Positions 22,417 through 32,801 of a DNA stretch of 64,000 bases are shown here, piece by piece; position 1 is the stretch's first letter, and each line of letters begins with the position of its first letter. The notes below the pieces were generated by a model. It saw only the letters and a program-made list of their open reading frames with translations, did no database searches and was not told the origin of the DNA. The position numbers were made by a program, and so were the translations under genes. Origin of the DNA: Dolomedes plantarius (lineage: Eukaryota; Arthropoda; Arachnida; Araneae; Dolomedidae); NCBI GenBank assembly GCA_907164885.2, contig OU015490.1, positions 226,320,554 through 226,384,553 of the forward strand. The letters are read 5' to 3'.

Positions 22417-23507
22417 TCAAATTAAATGTTAATGTGCAATAGGAAAAAGTCCGTATTTTATATTAAATTTTTTAAAATTCAGGTGTTACTTCTGGGTGAA
22501 AAAAAAAGTTTTTAATATTTGAAACACGATGTTTAATAATTGAACCTACTCAGAATAAAAAAGGTCAGAATAGTTCATCAAACGACTGTTAATATATCGG
22601 ATGATATTTGCATACTCATAAATAGTAATCTAGAGAAAAAATATTTGCTTAAGGTGAATAAACTAAGAAAAATACTTTAAATAAAGCGATAAATCGTGTC
22701 TTGTTATTCACAAGTGTTTATCTTTTTCGTTTTTTGTGTTAAACTATCAAAGAGAAGGCTTCATTCAGTTTTAACTCTTAAGCTCTCAGGATGTAAGTTT
22801 GTACGTAAAGTTTGGATTAAAAAAATCTTTTGTTGTAATTCTAAGCAGGAATGAATCTTATCTTTCACAATAATTACGAAAGAAAATTAAAGGTAAACGT
22901 TGAGAAACTTATTTTTGTTCTATAATTTACAGCTATATGAGGATAAGAATTTTTTTTTCTAAAATTATTCTGTGTACTTATTTTTTCGAAGGTAATAAAA
23001 TTTATGTAATACCGGAACTCTGAACTCATAATTTAAAGCAGTAAAAAAACTGCTTTAATTTTTTTGAATTGTTAAAGTATAAGCTCAGAATATTTCCTTG
23101 GTATAAACTTTCTATATTAAATATTTCCTTTTTTATATTCTGTATTTCGGCGTGTTTATGGTAAAACTGAAATAAACAAAAATAAAAAGCATTTTTCGTA
23201 GAAATTAGATTTAAAAATGTTCTTTTTAATATCTTATCAATCTTCTTTCTGGGTTGAATAAGTTACTTTATTAGGATTGTTAATCTTAGCTTTAACAGGC
23301 TGAATTTGTAAAGGCTTAATATACAAATATGTATTTAAATTCAGAAAGAGTAAATTAAATCGAAGTTTGTCTGATCCAACACACTTACTGCTACATCTAG
23401 ATTGCAAATCCGCGCTAAGCATTTGTTTGTCCATATGACATTAGAATTTCTTATTCAGGGGGTAGGGGAGTGCGTATGTAACTATAATTGACAGTAATCT
23501 GTTGCAG
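22417..23507. other. AT-rich DNA without a recognised gene
   Basis: Nothing recognisable. A cysteine-containing minus-strand frame (23237-23434) was considered and not accepted. Confidence 0.5.
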
Positions 23508-23785
23508 GCCGTAGGTAGCCTAGTGGTAGCGCGTCCGCTTTGAGTAATTGCTACTAAACAAACTGTAAACGCCTGCGTGCAATAGTCCATGCACGCAAAT
23601 CTCAGGATTACAACTTTCCGAGCGGTTATTTATTTTACTGACGTACTCCGAGCGTGGAGTAGTCAAAATCACCCTTCCTGTGAATGGGGCGATATTACTC
23701 AAAGGTTCCGCATGCAGTGAGGGTGTGAAGAAACGATATTAGGAATGACTCCCTTTCTTTCGTAACAACAACAATTTAATACAAG
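23508..23785 (+). mobile_element. SINE family B copy (tRNA-derived)
   Basis: The head carries a box A-like GTAGCCTAGTGGTAGCGCG, the D-arm region of a tRNA. The body follows and ends in a short aac-repeat tail (gtaacaacaacaat). The box B part is decayed. Related copies are at 38622 and 48034. Confidence 0.7.
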
Positions 23786-23804
23786 AAAAAAAATTAAATT
23801 AACA

Positions 23805-24260
23805 TTGAATTCCAACTACTCGCGTAGTAGTAAGGTGGACTCTCAGTCTCTCAACACCGCGGCGATCAAAGTCTGCCACCTCCTCCCTCGTTCGCCGTGC
23901 GTCGAATAAATCCCGATCCGGGTCTCTCTCCAAAAGCCAGTCTTTTTCTCCCCCCCCCGCTGGGGATGGTTCTTTCAAACCCATGGTGCAATCTTTTTCC
24001 GGACCTCTCATCCCCTGGACAACTTCTTGCCCGGTCCAGGACAGCTTTCTTTAACAACGCCTGAATAAGCCATTGCTTAAACAGCGTGGGGGGTCCGGTT
24101 GTATGCTGCGTTGAAACTGCTCGCACCAAACCGGCGAGAGCGAGCAAAGACCTCTTGTTTGTGCTACCCTCGCCATTGTCCCATCGTCTCGCGGGAAAGT
24201 CCTGGACGTTACACAAACCTTCAATTTTGTGTATACCAGAACATCTTGAACACTCACTAT
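23805..24260. other. GC-rich block of unknown origin
   Basis: About 450 bp with much higher GC than the flanks and overlapping open frames on both strands (for example 23866-24216 minus, 24086-24364 plus). It contains a C-rich run (tctcccccccccc) and repeated arginine-rich reading frames, as GC-rich noncoding DNA often does. No family recognised. It could be an LTR or a gag fragment of a retroelement. Confidence 0.4.
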
Positions 24261-25167
24261 CAACAATCGAATGTACTTTTAAGGAACGTCTTTACTTTTT
24301 GATCAGTACGGGAACTCATAATGGCATACTGCTGAGGATAATTCAAAGACGTATGATGGCATAGATGTGAAAAATGTGGAAGGAAATTTTCGAATACCGA
24401 TTGAAATCGTACTTAAGAATTAGATCTCAGATCGAATACACGTAAAAACGACCTTCAACTTATGTCTGTGTTAAATTCCACGAACATAAAATGTTCACAC
24501 CCAACATCTGTAAAAAAGATTGTGGTGTGGATTATGAGATATGAATATTAAAATTAAAAGTCTAAGTGGGTAACAGTTTCAAAAATACATGTTGTATCGC
24601 AGAAGGTTATGCATTTTGTCTGAAAATGTGCTGTTCCCAGAACACACAGTGGGACCCGACATAGCAACAAGGTCCTACTGGGATAGTTCCCGACGATTTG
24701 CCGCATTAATAGTAAGTATACTTTAGCGATATTTTATCCCTGTACAATGGTTAAAGGTTACACACAAAAACTAACATATTTAATGAGACTTAAGCATTCT
24801 TATTGAAGTACACATGATACATAATGCTACATTTATCTAGATGTGAGAAAGTGATCGTTCAATATTTGTTGAAAAAACTGGATGTTATATTATTTGAATT
24901 TGAATGCTAATATAAACGTTAACAATTCCTGCAGTAGTTATAAATATTTCTTAGAGGAAAAAAAAAATTAATTGTTTTTAAAGCAAAAATTTTATTTCAA
25001 TATTATGAAGTAGAAAAAAAAAATGTTTAATCCCATTAGACTATCAGGTTAAAAAGAATTTAAATGTAACCCTTCTATGCATGTTATGCATAACTTTGAG
25101 ATAAATGCGGTATTCATTTCTATTTTTAAATAAAGGGTCGTTTTTCAATATCTAAAACACAAACCTT
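24261..25167. other. AT-rich DNA without a recognised gene
   Basis: Only a small imperfect hairpin (cagtgggacc...ggtcctactg, about 24647-24681) stands out. Confidence 0.55.
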
Positions 25168-25171
25168 TTAA

Positions 25172-25479
25172 CCCTTTCTATTTCGCTCCCGTCAAAATGA
25201 CGGGCTGAGGTTTCGACCTCTATTTCTCATGCCCGTGAGCGTCTTGAGTGTTTAAAAGTAACACACAAAAAGATTAAAAACAATCCATTTCATTTACCAG
25301 GAAAGTTTTTTATTTCTTATTTTACTTACCAGATGGCAGCACAGGACTATTTATAATGTAATTGGGAATGGTTTTTTTTTTAAACTATCTATGGCAGATG
25401 GAGAAGTAAATGAAATCATCCGGAAAAAATAGGCACTTTTTTTTACTGTTTTCTTGAAAATTATGCGATTGTTAAGGGG
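25172..25479. mobile_element. piggyBac-like MITE, 308 bp
   Basis: Flanked by TTAA on both sides (25168-25171 and 25480-25483). Ends are CCCTTTCTATTTCGC and, on the other strand, CCCCTTAACAATCGC. The left end has a subterminal inverted repeat cccgtcaaaatgacggg. The TTAA target and CCC tips fit piggyBac; there is no coding sequence. Confidence 0.72.
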
Positions 25480-25505
25480 TTAAACACTAATGTAACAAAA
25501 TAGTA

Positions 25506-26010
25506 CAGTGGTACCTCGGAATTGGTTCCAGAAGGCACGACGAGTTCCAAAAAAACGATGAGTACCGAGCAATTTTTTTCCGATAAGGACAGATTTATAA
25601 ATTGATGGGGTTGAATTTTTTTCTACAAAATCTTTGAATCAGACAGGCATAACTTAAAATAATAATTAGATAAAATAAAATAAAATTTATTTTAACTGAG
25701 CCTGTACTGAAAGTAATTGATGGCGTAATGGGATAGTAATCAAGTGGAGAAGACGGATTATTGCTTGGAAGGGGTGTGAATGACTGGCTTTAAACATTTC
25801 ACTGCCAACTATTTTTCATTAATCCAAACGTACAACAATTTCTTCATTTTTTCTAATATATTTCACCTTTTCTTAGTCAGGGCCTTCACATCTCTAGCAA
25901 CACTGGCTCCTTTAATAATTTCTTTATTTTCGCTAGTGAAGAGAGGGTTGTTCTAGCCATTCAGACACGCGGATACCACTCTTAAATTAGCTATTATCTC
26001 TTTTTAATGT
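25506..26010 (-). mobile_element. Tigger (pogo-like) remnant
   Basis: The left end is CAGTGGTACCTCGG after TA, the typical Tigger terminus. On the minus strand about 25815-25960 reads SENKEIIKGASVARDVKALT, then (after a stop) EKMKKLLYVWINEK, recognisable as the DNA-binding part of a Tigger transposase between its helix-turn-helix and CENP-B-like regions. The DDE part is gone and stops interrupt the frame. The right end is not found. Confidence 0.7.
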
Positions 26011-26800
26011 AGGGTTACTGTAGCGTGGAATTTGTCGCTACAGTTAGGTTGTGCTAATTTCGCCCCAATTTAAATGTAGAATTAATTTAATGTCAAGAAA
26101 TATTTTAATTCCGTTACTTCTGTTGCAATACTTAACGATACCAAATTTGATTCTTAATCCTAACCTTGAATTCTGGGTGGTCTACCCTTAGTTACGGTTT
26201 TTGCTTAATCATTCATATCTGCTCATAAATTGAAACAGCTCCACATTGTTAAAAAAACCAATTAGACTCTTTCCCAGGCAATTATATTTTACGGTTTCCT
26301 GTTTCTGGATAGCAAGCAATGTGCCATCTCTTAAAATACCATTCGAGAGCCGTTTTCTATTACTCGGCGCTCCAGGGAACGTTTTTCAATTTTCTCAACA
26401 AAGCACGTCGGCAGATAGGTTCAAAAAGGTACCCCCGTTAATTGATTCATGGCATTTCCTGAGAAAAACACTTATGCCCAAAATCGCCAAGTTTTGGTGA
26501 ATTTAAAAAGATCGCCACGTCTAACCTGCTCGGCCAATAACAGCCTTCAAAATCAACCACGCTATGTTTCACAAGCTCATGGCTGCTAGATTTCTCCAAT
26601 TATCGCCTTTCTGCTAAATGCGCATTCATCCTTCACCGAATGTAGGCTACGTCGCTTGGCGTGTTGGTGCGTAACTCTATTGCAACCCTCATTCTCTCAC
26701 CCCCTGACTTAGAAAGAAATAGGATACGCATGTTCTGATTTTTTACCCTATATACAGGTAGGCTTTTCTGAAGCTCCTCCAGAAAATGGCTCTTGCCTAT
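26011..26800. other. Unassigned DNA
   Basis: The open stretch 26246-26500 (plus) shows no motif I recognise. No element ends seen. Confidence 0.5.
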
Positions 26801-26986
26801 GGGCCTGTTCACATAGGAGTCCGTTGCGTTGCGTTAAGGAAAAGGTGACGTTGAGACGAAAATAAACAAATCATAGGCGTTAAAAATTTCATTGCTAATC
26901 GTTTGGAGGCATATGATTGGTTTACTTTCGCCTCATCGTCATCTTTTCCTTAACGCAACGCAACGGACTCCTATGTGAACAGGCCC
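26801..26986. mobile_element. Near-palindromic MITE, 186 bp
   Basis: Arms of about 75 bp begin GGGCCTGTTCACATAGGAGT at both outer ends and stay nearly identical through ccgttgcgttgcgttaagga and beyond, leaving a loop of only about 35 bp. The flanks are TAT and TAA, close to the three-base target of PIF/Harbinger elements, and the GGGCCTGTT tip also suggests that group. Assignment is tentative. Confidence 0.85.
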
Positions 26987-27767
26987 TAATTCTGGAGGAG
27001 GGTAAACCATTTGGTTATACTACTTGATAAGTATTGCATGATATAGACCATGACGGTCATTTTGTTAAACTGACTCTGTGATTTGTGTTAGTACGTTAAC
27101 TCAGAAATATACTTGATGTACTGAAGAATTATTGCTACATAGTTTCTGAATAAATAATAGTGTCGACAAAAGATGATGTCTTCATCCTTTATGATTTAAT
27201 TTTTTGACTTTATTTTTACTGGGCAAGTAGCTTGACGTTGTAAAAACCTGCGGTATTTGCTTACCATATTTAGTTATAGTGCTATTTTGGGACTTCATGC
27301 AGAGGTATTGAAACGGTATAACTCTACTGGTAAGATTTGCTATTAAATGTACTTCCACTATTTAATGATACGTATATCGGCTCTTCTTCGATCATCACCC
27401 AGTTTGTGCTAAGTGTAGTGCTTCTGATAGATACTTTCCTGACCAACTTACGGAACTCTAGTTAAAAGACTTTTTTCCTAGAACTCATTCATCTACAGAC
27501 CCCAGTTCCTGTACTGTTTGATAGCCGTGAACTCTTGCTAGCGTCTACATTATTTTTGATAGCACAGACTAATTAGGGATGAACTATTCACTAGATCACC
27601 CGAATATGAACTATTGCTTCTTCTGAGACTCTAACGTATTAAATCACCTGTTTCCTCATGAACAATGAACTATAATTCTCGGATGAACAGTACCCACTTC
27701 ACCTGTAGAGAAAGTAGTGTACTATTTAATCCCACGAGAAATTCCTGACATTCTCGTGTATAGATAA
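26987..27767. other. Unassigned AT-rich DNA
   Basis: No gene, RNA or element ends recognised. Confidence 0.5.
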
Positions 27768-27962
27768 GTTCCTCAATAACGGTCCTCCGGAAAGAGAAAA
27801 TTCAGAGTCCGTCGCGAGTTATAATTTTCGCAGCGTGCCAAACCCAGTTGGAGTAAACAATTAACAGAAAAATATCCAAATGCAACAAAAAAAGAAAAGA
27901 AGTATGCAACGATAAGTAATCCTACGTTCTAACTCGCGGAAGTTTCATTTGAAGAAACTACA
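27768..27962 (-). repeat. Dispersed repeat, copy 1 (inverted relative to 47695)
   Basis: The reverse complement matches 47695-47890 through gtaggattacttatcgttgc, tttactcc/ctgctactgggttt and aattataactcgcgacggac to ccggaggacc. Both copies lack coding capacity. The class is unknown. Confidence 0.75.
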
Positions 27963-28100
27963 TGAATTTTTTTTTCTGTTTTGTTGTGATTCTCAGTATT
28001 CTTTTTTATACTCAGAGGTATCACCAACCTTCTTCGAACTCATGGTGACATGTAAGGGAAAAAATGAGCATCAAATGAAAAAATCCCAAAAAAGGAGGTA

Positions 28101-28304
28101 CCGTCAGCTGGGGTAACTCTGGCCTTTGCGGGAAAGTTTGCCCCAACAAAGGAAAAAAGATTGTATGTGCGCTATCTAGACAAAAGAGAGTGATTATCAC
28201 TTATTTATTGCAAGGATGGGTTAACTATAATAAGTATAATAAGTATATAGGTATATAGGTATAATATAATAGGTTTCTTGGGACAAAGTTGCCTCAGTTG
28301 ACGG
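28101..28304. mobile_element. TA-target MITE, 204 bp
   Basis: Ends CCGTCAGCTGGGGTAACTCTG and, on the other strand, CCGTCAACTGAGGCAACTTTG, flanked by TA (28099-28100 and 28305-28306). The TACCGT...GGGGTNACTTTG form resembles the element beginning at 63245 and the pogo/Tc1-mariner group. Confidence 0.8.
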
Positions 28305-28384
28305 TACAAGGCGAAATGTGTATTTTTCTGCACAGAGCGCAAAATGCTATAAGAATAGCGAGACGGTCTTTCTTTTTGTCCTGA

Positions 28385-28571
28385 GTTGGTTTGGTTTGGT
28401 TTGGTTTGGAGCGCTACGGTCATTTTTTGCTACACGAGGGCTAATTAGACCGGGACCTACAGCTTAAAGCCAATTCCGAACGGCTACAAACATCCATGTC
28501 AAGAGTGGGACTCGAACCCACAGACTCCGGTACTGAATGCCAGCGCCTTAGCTATTCGGCCATCGTCCGGA
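28385..28571 (-). mobile_element. SINE family A copy (tRNA-derived)
   Basis: On the minus strand it starts at about 28571 with a tRNA-like head: box A-like ATAGCTAAGGCGCTGG and a clean box B, GGTTCGAGTCC. The body follows (gctttaagctgtaggtccc) and the tail is (ccaaa)n at 28385-28408. Other copies are at 22231 and 56710. The intact box B suggests a fairly recent copy. Confidence 0.82.
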
Positions 28572-29110
28572 GAGACAATTTTTTCGTATCCAAATGCGAC
28601 GAGTACACAGCAAACGCCGAGTACCGAAGCATTTTTTTCGTGTCGAAATGCGAGGAGTACCAAGGAAATGCCGGGTACCGAAGCATTTTTTTCGTGTCGA
28701 AATGCGAGGAGTACCAAGGAAACGCCGGGTACCGAAGCATTTTTTTCGTGTCGAAATGCGAGGAGTACCAAGGAAACGCCGGGTACCGAAGCATTTTTTT
28801 CGTGTCGAAATGCGACGAGTAACGAGCAAACGCCGAGTACTGAAGCATTTATTTTCGTGTCCAAATGCGAGGAGTACCAAGGAAACGCCGGGACCGCAAA
28901 ATTTTTTTCGTTTCCAAATACTTTGAGTACCGGGCAAACACCGAATGCCAAGGAAACGCAGAGTACCGAAGCAATCTTTTGCATCGAAATTCGACGAATG
29001 CCAAGGAAACGCCGAGTACTGAAGCATTTGTTTTTGCGTCTAAATGTGACGAGTACCAAGGAAATGCTGAGTACCGAACATTTTTTTTTTGCGTCGAAAT
29101 ATAACGAGTA
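28572..29110. repeat. 54 bp minisatellite, about ten units
   Basis: Unit landmarks are gaagcatttttttcgtgtcg, aaatgcgaggagtacc and aaggaaacgccgggtacc. The unit starts at 28626, 28680, 28734 and 28788, exactly 54 apart, and then diverges toward 29110. Because 54 is a multiple of 3, the array is open in several frames on both strands (up to 231 codons, 28499-29194 minus), which explains long but meaningless frames. Confidence 0.93.
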
Positions 29111-29299
29111 CTGAGTGTGATGAAGCGCTTTCGATTTTAAAGAAAAATTAAAATTTTTTAGAGAGATAAAGTGATCGAAGGCTGTTTTGATCACATTTCG
29201 GTTAGAATGCTAGGAAGCCGCCTTTGATTAGAGGACGGAACAGTCGCCTTTTACGCCTTAGCCAATTTAAAAGCGGCGGTGCGCGATAGGGGGTAGGTG

Positions 29300-30290
29300 A
29301 TTGCAGACGCAGATAAGGAGATGGCACCAGGGTATGACATTCAAGTAAAATACCCTATTGTAAAAAATTTATTGGGCCTGTAGACCGCAAAACACGTGGA
29401 CTGGACTTTGGGTGGTCTGTTGTATGACGCAAGGAAGGCGTGCATGAGTTATGGGATTATCCAATCCAAGAAATGAAAATGGAGGCTAAGTGGTGGATTT
29501 TTGAAAGCTTTCCTGAATGGATTAGGAGTCACGAGAAGGCGTGGACATTGTTATAAAAAATAAATAAATAGAAGACTTAGAGTTTTTTCGAGGATTCACT
29601 GCTGCATGCGGCCCGGGTTTATCTTCCCCCGGTGCTTAGCATCGCAGATGATGAGAGATTGTCGATTAACTGTCGGAGACCGGTTGATTCTTCCCGGTAT
29701 GCTTGCATCATGATCCCGTTTTGAGAAAGGAGAGAATTGCGCCTTCACGATGGAGTGATGACATAAGGAGATCCGGTTGATTCTTCCCGGTATGCTTGAT
29801 TCATAATCCCGTTTTCGAGAGAAGTTATTTGGTTGCTGAGAAAAATCTGGTTGCTGCTTCCCCCGATAAAGAAAGGAGATACCAAGTCCGATGATGAGAT
29901 CGTCACCCGTGTTCCAGTCCAGTTAGCAACAAACTGAGTGAGTGTTAATCATTTTGTCTCGTTCAGACCCAACATCGAAAATTTGAATGATTGAGTGCGG
30001 GATCAATGTTTGTATTTTTTTATATATAGATTTTGAGAGAGAGTAGTTCTTTGCCGTAGGTAAAATAAATAAATTTATGCTCCCTGAATCCAAAAGATGT
30101 AGATTTAATTGAATACATGTCATTCGATATGAATCGAGGAGAAACTGCTAAAAGATTAGTAAAATGTGTAAACTGTGTGAGAAGATTTGGTGATTCGGTT
30201 TTTGAGTTAAATTGTAAATAGATAAGGTTGTAAATAAATCAATTTTATTTTGTTACTTTGGAGTCAGTCATCTTTGTTTTGTGTAGTTGA
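29300..30290 (+). repeat. GC-richer block with internal repeats, possibly retroelement-derived
   Basis: A motif of the type ggttgattcttcccggtatg occurs at about 29681 and 29771 with related forms at about 29615 and 29843, the last three about 75-90 bp apart. Downstream, at about 30225-30260, AATAAA-like signals precede tttgttactttggag. The stretch has few stops upstream of 29530 but no protein I recognise. It could be an LTR or untranslated region. Confidence 0.35.
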
Positions 30291-31278
30291 TCTAAAGGAA
30301 AGTTTTAGAAGCAAAGTTTGTTTGACATGTTCGGTTGCAAAACTGTCTAGAGCTTTGGGTTGTATTCAAGAAAATAAATAAAAAAACACACAACGCACCC
30401 AAATACCTCTTACTTATAAATAATTTGTACTAACCCAAATAATTTACGAATCTCGTCCAAAAAAATAAATAATTGAAGACAGGCAACACGACACTGAGTT
30501 ATGACTGTATAAAGAATATCGCATCAGTTTAAAAAATATCATTTTTACTGAAATATCAAGAAAATGTCATTTGAAAAAAAAAAGTCTCTTTCAATATTTG
30601 TCAGAACCTTTCACTCCTTTAATTTCCATAAAATGAATATCAGATAAATGGTGAACTAATATTTATTTAAATATATAGCATGTCTTTCTTAGAAAAAAAA
30701 TACCACGAAATTGCCTTTTGAATATGATTAGGATTTACGGGGTTCCGTTATAGAAAAATATTTATATATTTCCATTAAATTTTCCTATTTATAGTCTTGT
30801 CGTCTGAAAATATATCAGTATTTGCGACGTAATGGATGGAATTTTTTTAAATGAATTTTACCACCAAGAGCTTTTAAACCTATGAATATGGTGATTTCTT
30901 TCGAACTGGAGTCATTCGTGGAATTTCCCACTTATCATTCGGAATTTTATCGTGTCATAAAATTGGAAAGGTTTAGAAATAAACTATTGCAGATTTTCAG
31001 AAGTTAATGAATAACTGCTAATTATGACATAAAATATGTGGGAAGGACATATGATAAAAATACTAGATCCGCGGATACATTTTTGGTGGCAACACACAGC
31101 ACGACGGGACAAATGAGGAAATAATAAAGATATCTTTCCTTAAGGATTGCGTCATTCATCTGCATTCATCTTGACTTGATAATTTTTAACTTTTTAACTA
31201 TGAGTAAACTGTATTTTTCACCCTTGTAGGCTAATTGAGCAGTTTTATCATAAGCATATAAGGCTATTTATTAACTGA
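30291..31278. other. AT-rich DNA without a recognised gene
   Basis: No coding potential, repeats or element ends recognised. Confidence 0.6.
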
Positions 31279-32471
31279 CTAGCTGAATACCCGTGTTTGG
31301 CTAGAGAGTACATTTTAGGATAATTACAATGAAAAAAAATGAAATTACTTTTTAGAGGATTTCCATATAAACAATATTTTTTGTTTCTTCATTGGGTGGA
31401 ACTAATATTACCAGGCTCGTCCGCGAAATTACTCGTGAGAGAGCTCCATAAAACTGACCGTGGGAGAAACAAATTTCTCTTAAATCAATGGCAGCGTATT
31501 TTAAAGTTTGGCCTTGAGACTTATTTATCGTCATGGCGAATCATACTTTGAAGGGAAATTGTAGTCTCTTAAAGTCACTGGGTATTACAGGAACTCGTGG
31601 CACTAACACTTTTTCTCCTTGAGAACACCCGGTTAAAACAATGGCTTCGATTAAGTTTTTATGCAGGACTTGTAGTCTAGTGCCATTACACAATTTCGGT
31701 GGTTTAAATCCCGAAGGAGATTGCCGGTGTGCCCTTCAGCAAAGAGTGTTTATGTTATGGAAGACCCGGCGGTTTAAGGGAATTTAAAAACTCTACCGGA
31801 TAGTTAAAGGCATCATCTGAATTACAGACAGTGTCTATCGACTGTCAAAATTTCAGCTCTCTAGGTCTAGCGGTTTGGTCTGTGAGAGGTCTGGTAGTCA
31901 GTTACGGAAATGTTTTATATATTGGTTTAATTTAACATCCATAAAACACATAAATTTGAATTAAATTCTTAAACCTGCCATCTGAAAAAGTCTAGTGGTT
32001 AAACTTCATATTTTACTGTATTTTAATAATTTTGTTGGAAATTTCTGTCTTTCTTATGCACGTGACGCAAAATTAATTAAAAATATCTCAAAAAGAAAAG
32101 AAATCACGCGATCAGTATTTAAATAATTAAATTCTAAAATTTAATCTTTAAAAATTCCCCAAAATCAGAAAATGAAAGTAAAGATTCAAAAGAGATTTCA
32201 TTTTAAAGGAAATTTTTATGATCTTTGTCGTGATATAAATTTTATAAGCCTCAAATTATTATTTTAAATGCAAACTTAAAAAAATATTACAAAAATAGCT
32301 TAAAACTTTAATTTAAAAAAATCTAAGAAGAATTTTTCAAAAATCTTTCTTATTGAACCCCTATACTATAAGAAGATTGGCCATGCAAAATTTCAGCCCT
32401 TTAGATCCAGCGATTTGGTCTGTGCTTTATCGGTCACTCAGTCAGTCACGGAACTATTTTATATATAAAGA
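31279..32471 (-). mobile_element. Helitron derivative, 1.2 kb, second copy
   Basis: Read on the minus strand: TCTTTATATATAAAATAG followed by ttccgtgactgactgagtga at 32471, a second 5'-like block (atataaaacatttccgtaactga) near 31915, the helicase end, and attcagCTAG at 31279 followed by T. Same architecture as 20168-21371 in opposite orientation, length 1193 versus 1204. Confidence 0.82.
31352..31872 (-). pseudogene. C-terminal end of a Helitron Pif1-family helicase, frameshifted
   Basis: The longest open part (31534-31352) reads [31 protein letters not shown] and [20 protein letters not shown] to the stop, the end of the Helitron helicase domain. Upstream blocks (LNSLKPPGLP-type, VLTGCSQGEKVLVP-type, DFKRLQFPFKV) can be seen in other frames to about 31872. 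Here the block around MTINKSQGQ is better preserved than in the copy at 20793, so the two copies decayed independently. Confidence 0.8.
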
Positions 32472-32801
32472 TTACTGTGAATGCTTTTGGAAGGTATTCA
32501 TGTCTTCACGTCCTGAGGTATTCATGTTTACTATAGTAACGCCTAATTGGTATTGTAAAGACGCCAGATTCCCCAGTTCTTTTTGGTACGACTACTCAAA
32601 AGTGGATGGCTTGCGATCTCCTTCGATACAGCTGCGCTCCAATCCAAGTGTGGGACTGAGACAGTTGAACCGATCCTCGTAGAGAGTAAAAATAAGCAGA
32701 GAGAGGTTGTACGAACACCACACTGTTGGGTATTTTTTGTGAGACAACTCCGGTGTGGGCAGTATGAATCTAAAATTTCTAAGAAAACGAGTCTATAAAT
32801 A

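Noticed and set aside
23237..23434. Minus-strand frame with a SRCSSKCVGSDKLR segment, considered as an exon of a Cys-rich secreted protein
   Set aside because: Only two Cys, no convincing splice sites, signal peptide or neighbouring exon.
28495..28571. Possible minus-strand tRNA gene with good box B
   Set aside because: It continues into the SINE family A body with a (ccaaa)n tail; no closed cloverleaf could be drawn by eye.
28499..29194. 231-codon minus-strand reading frame and several other long frames on both strands
   Set aside because: All follow from the 54 bp tandem unit, whose length is a multiple of three; the same block translates openly in several frames, so there is no evidence for a real protein.
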